A DNA stretch of 35,663 bases from NCBI GenBank assembly GCA_029959545.1, contig JASCPH010000035.1, positions 1-35,663 on the forward strand, in the 5' to 3' direction. The position numbers and the translations under genes are program-made. The notes under the pieces were generated by a model. It was given only the letters and a program-made list of their open reading frames with translations. It ran no database searches and was not told the origin of the DNA. Positions 34,961 through 35,663 of this stretch are shown piece by piece. The first letter of the stretch is position 1; each line of letters begins with the position of its first letter. The DNA comes from Microbacteriaceae bacterium PS02066 (GTDB taxonomy: Bacteria > Actinomycetota > Actinomycetes > Actinomycetales > Microbacteriaceae).

Positions 34961-35425
34961 ATGGTCGCTCTCGTCCTGGTCCGCCACGCCAAGTCCGATT
35001 GGGCAACAGCGGGTCTCAGCGATCACGAACGCCCGCTGAACGACCGCGGTCAACGCGACGCTCCCATGATGGCCGCGATCCTCGCGCGCACGGGCTTCCG
35101 CCCCGATCGCCTGCTCAGCAGCACTGCCGTCCGCGCGCGCACGACGGCGGAAGCGTTCGCACGCGCACTCGACGTTCCGTTGGAGACCGAGAGCGATCTC
35201 TACGCCGCGTCGGCCCGCGACATCTGGCGTACCGCTGCAGCGACAGGAGCTCGGAACGTCCTCATCGTCGCGCGCGACCCCGGACTGAGCGACCTTGCGA
35301 CCGCGCTTGCCGGACGCGAGGTGACGATGACGACCTGCGCCGTGGCCACGTTCCCCATCGCAGAAGATCACTGGCCCTCGGCCGTGCCCGTCGTCGACGA
35401 GTGGGAACTCCACGCTCCTCGCTAG
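34961..35425 (+). CDS. SixA-like histidine phosphatase-family protein, second catalytic His replaced
   Basis: This 154-aa protein of the histidine phosphatase superfamily has the phosphohistidine RHG-type motif at VLVRHAKSDW (Arg8, His9), RPLNDRGQRDA, and SSTAVRARTTAEAF with the second Arg. At the position of the usual GH(N/D)PGLS motif it reads VARDPGLS: the second catalytic His is Arg105 (codon CGC, one transition from CAC). It may therefore be inactive or altered, unless this is a base error. It starts 12 nt after the GGCT-like gene, with AGGACG before the ATG, and ends the run of + strand genes. Confidence 0.88.
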   Translation: MVALVLVRHAKSDWATAGLSDHERPLNDRGQRDAPMMAAILARTGFRPDRLLSSTAVRARTTAEAFARALDVPLETESDLYAASARDIWRTAAATGARNVLIVARDPGLSDLATALAGREVTMTTCAVATFPIAEDHWPSAVPVVDEWELHAPR

Positions 35426-35508
35426 AAGACGTCCAGCTTCGCGACCCGAACGCCCGGTCTGTCACGATCAGAGGCGCGTCCGGCCATAGCACTTGGGTCC
35501 AGAAACAC

Positions 35509-35540
35509 GAAAGGGCCACCCAGCGTTGGGTGGCCCTTTC
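35509..35540 (-). terminator. rRNA operon terminator
   Basis: A 14-bp perfect stem (GAAAGGGCCACCCA at 35509-35522, TGGGTGGCCCTTTC at 35527-35540) has a 4-nt loop. It sits 8 nt beyond the 3' end of 5S rRNA on the minus strand. The 83 bp between the SixA-like gene and this hairpin show nothing else. Confidence 0.88.
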
Positions 35541-35547
35541 TAAAAGG

Positions 35548-35663
35548 AGTCCGGCGGTGTCCTACTCTCCCACAGGGTCCCCCCTGCAGTACCATCGGCG
35601 CTGAGAGGCTTAGCTTCCGGGTTCGGAATGGGACCGGGCGTTTCCCTCTCGCTATGGCCGCCG
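35548..35663 (-). rRNA. rrf: 5S ribosomal RNA, 5' end cut by the window edge
   Basis: The reverse complement begins CGGCGGCCATAGCGAGAGGG and contains the universally conserved CCCATTCCGAACCCGGAAGC and GCGCCGATGGTACTGC segments. It ends in GGGAGAGTAGGACACCGCCG, pairing with the 5' strand. About 116 nt are present and only a few 5' nucleotides are missing. The 23S and 16S genes would lie beyond the right edge. Confidence 0.96.

Overview
The window looks like a stretch of chromosome from a high-GC Gram-positive actinobacterium of the Micrococcales, most likely Microbacterium or a close relative. The reasons are the very high GC with G/C-ending codons, about a dozen genes whose start codon lies 6-7 nt after a TANNNT -10 hexamer (leaderless transcription), a class Ib ribonucleotide reductase operon in the order nrdH-nrdI-nrdE-nrdF, a NYN/LOTUS-type protein and a DUF3817 protein. 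This assignment is inferred from gene content. The left edge is a G/C homopolymer-like tract and the right edge stops inside a 5S rRNA gene, so the window is probably a whole contig that broke at an rRNA operon.

Layout. 1-2.6 kb: a quinone-reductase-like oxidoreductase and a DmoA-like flavin monooxygenase (+). 2.6-8.6 kb (-): a LacI-controlled sugar operon, lacI | araD-chvE-mmsA-mmsB, with a recognisable promoter and matching operators upstream of both araD and lacI. 8.7-13.7 kb: an unknown 182-aa protein, an M20 peptidase, a Gfo/Idh/MocA oxidoreductase coupled to a NYN-LOTUS protein, a DoxX-like membrane protein and a short luciferase-like protein. 13.8-17.4 kb: a second-type ClpC-like unfoldase with a sigmaR/SigH-like promoter, an EI24 membrane protein and a 52-aa membrane protein. 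17.4-22.1 kb: a DUF3817 protein, a MarR regulator, an RlmG/RsmC-like methyltransferase, a repeat cluster, acetyl-CoA synthetase and a DUF4287 protein. 22.1-24.5 kb: several very small proteins, a hexapeptide acetyltransferase with a promoter/operator, and a broken alpha/beta hydrolase. 24.5-28.5 kb (-): nrdHIEF, with paired NrdR-like boxes and a neighbouring cluster of DnaA-box-like 9-mers. 28.8-33.0 kb (+): an MFS transporter, then a translationally coupled hydrolase / acyl-CoA-dehydrogenase-like / aldo-keto reductase trio. 33.0-35.7 kb: a CsoR/FrmR-family regulator, a DUF445 protein, a GGCT-like protein, a SixA-like protein lacking its second catalytic His, and the rRNA operon terminator and 5S gene (-).

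Functionally most of this is ordinary chromosomal content. No phage, transposase, CRISPR array or defence island is visible. The most interesting signals are regulatory: NrdR plus DnaA-like sites at the nrd operon, two LacI operators in the same position relative to their promoters, a redox-stress-type promoter on clp, widespread leaderless genes, and two REP-like repeats. Next in interest are unusual residues in a CsoR-family sensor and a SixA-like phosphatase, and a group of tiny acidic proteins. I see no clear new multi-gene system. The best candidate for an uncharacterised pathway is the coupled trio at 30.1-33.0 kb.
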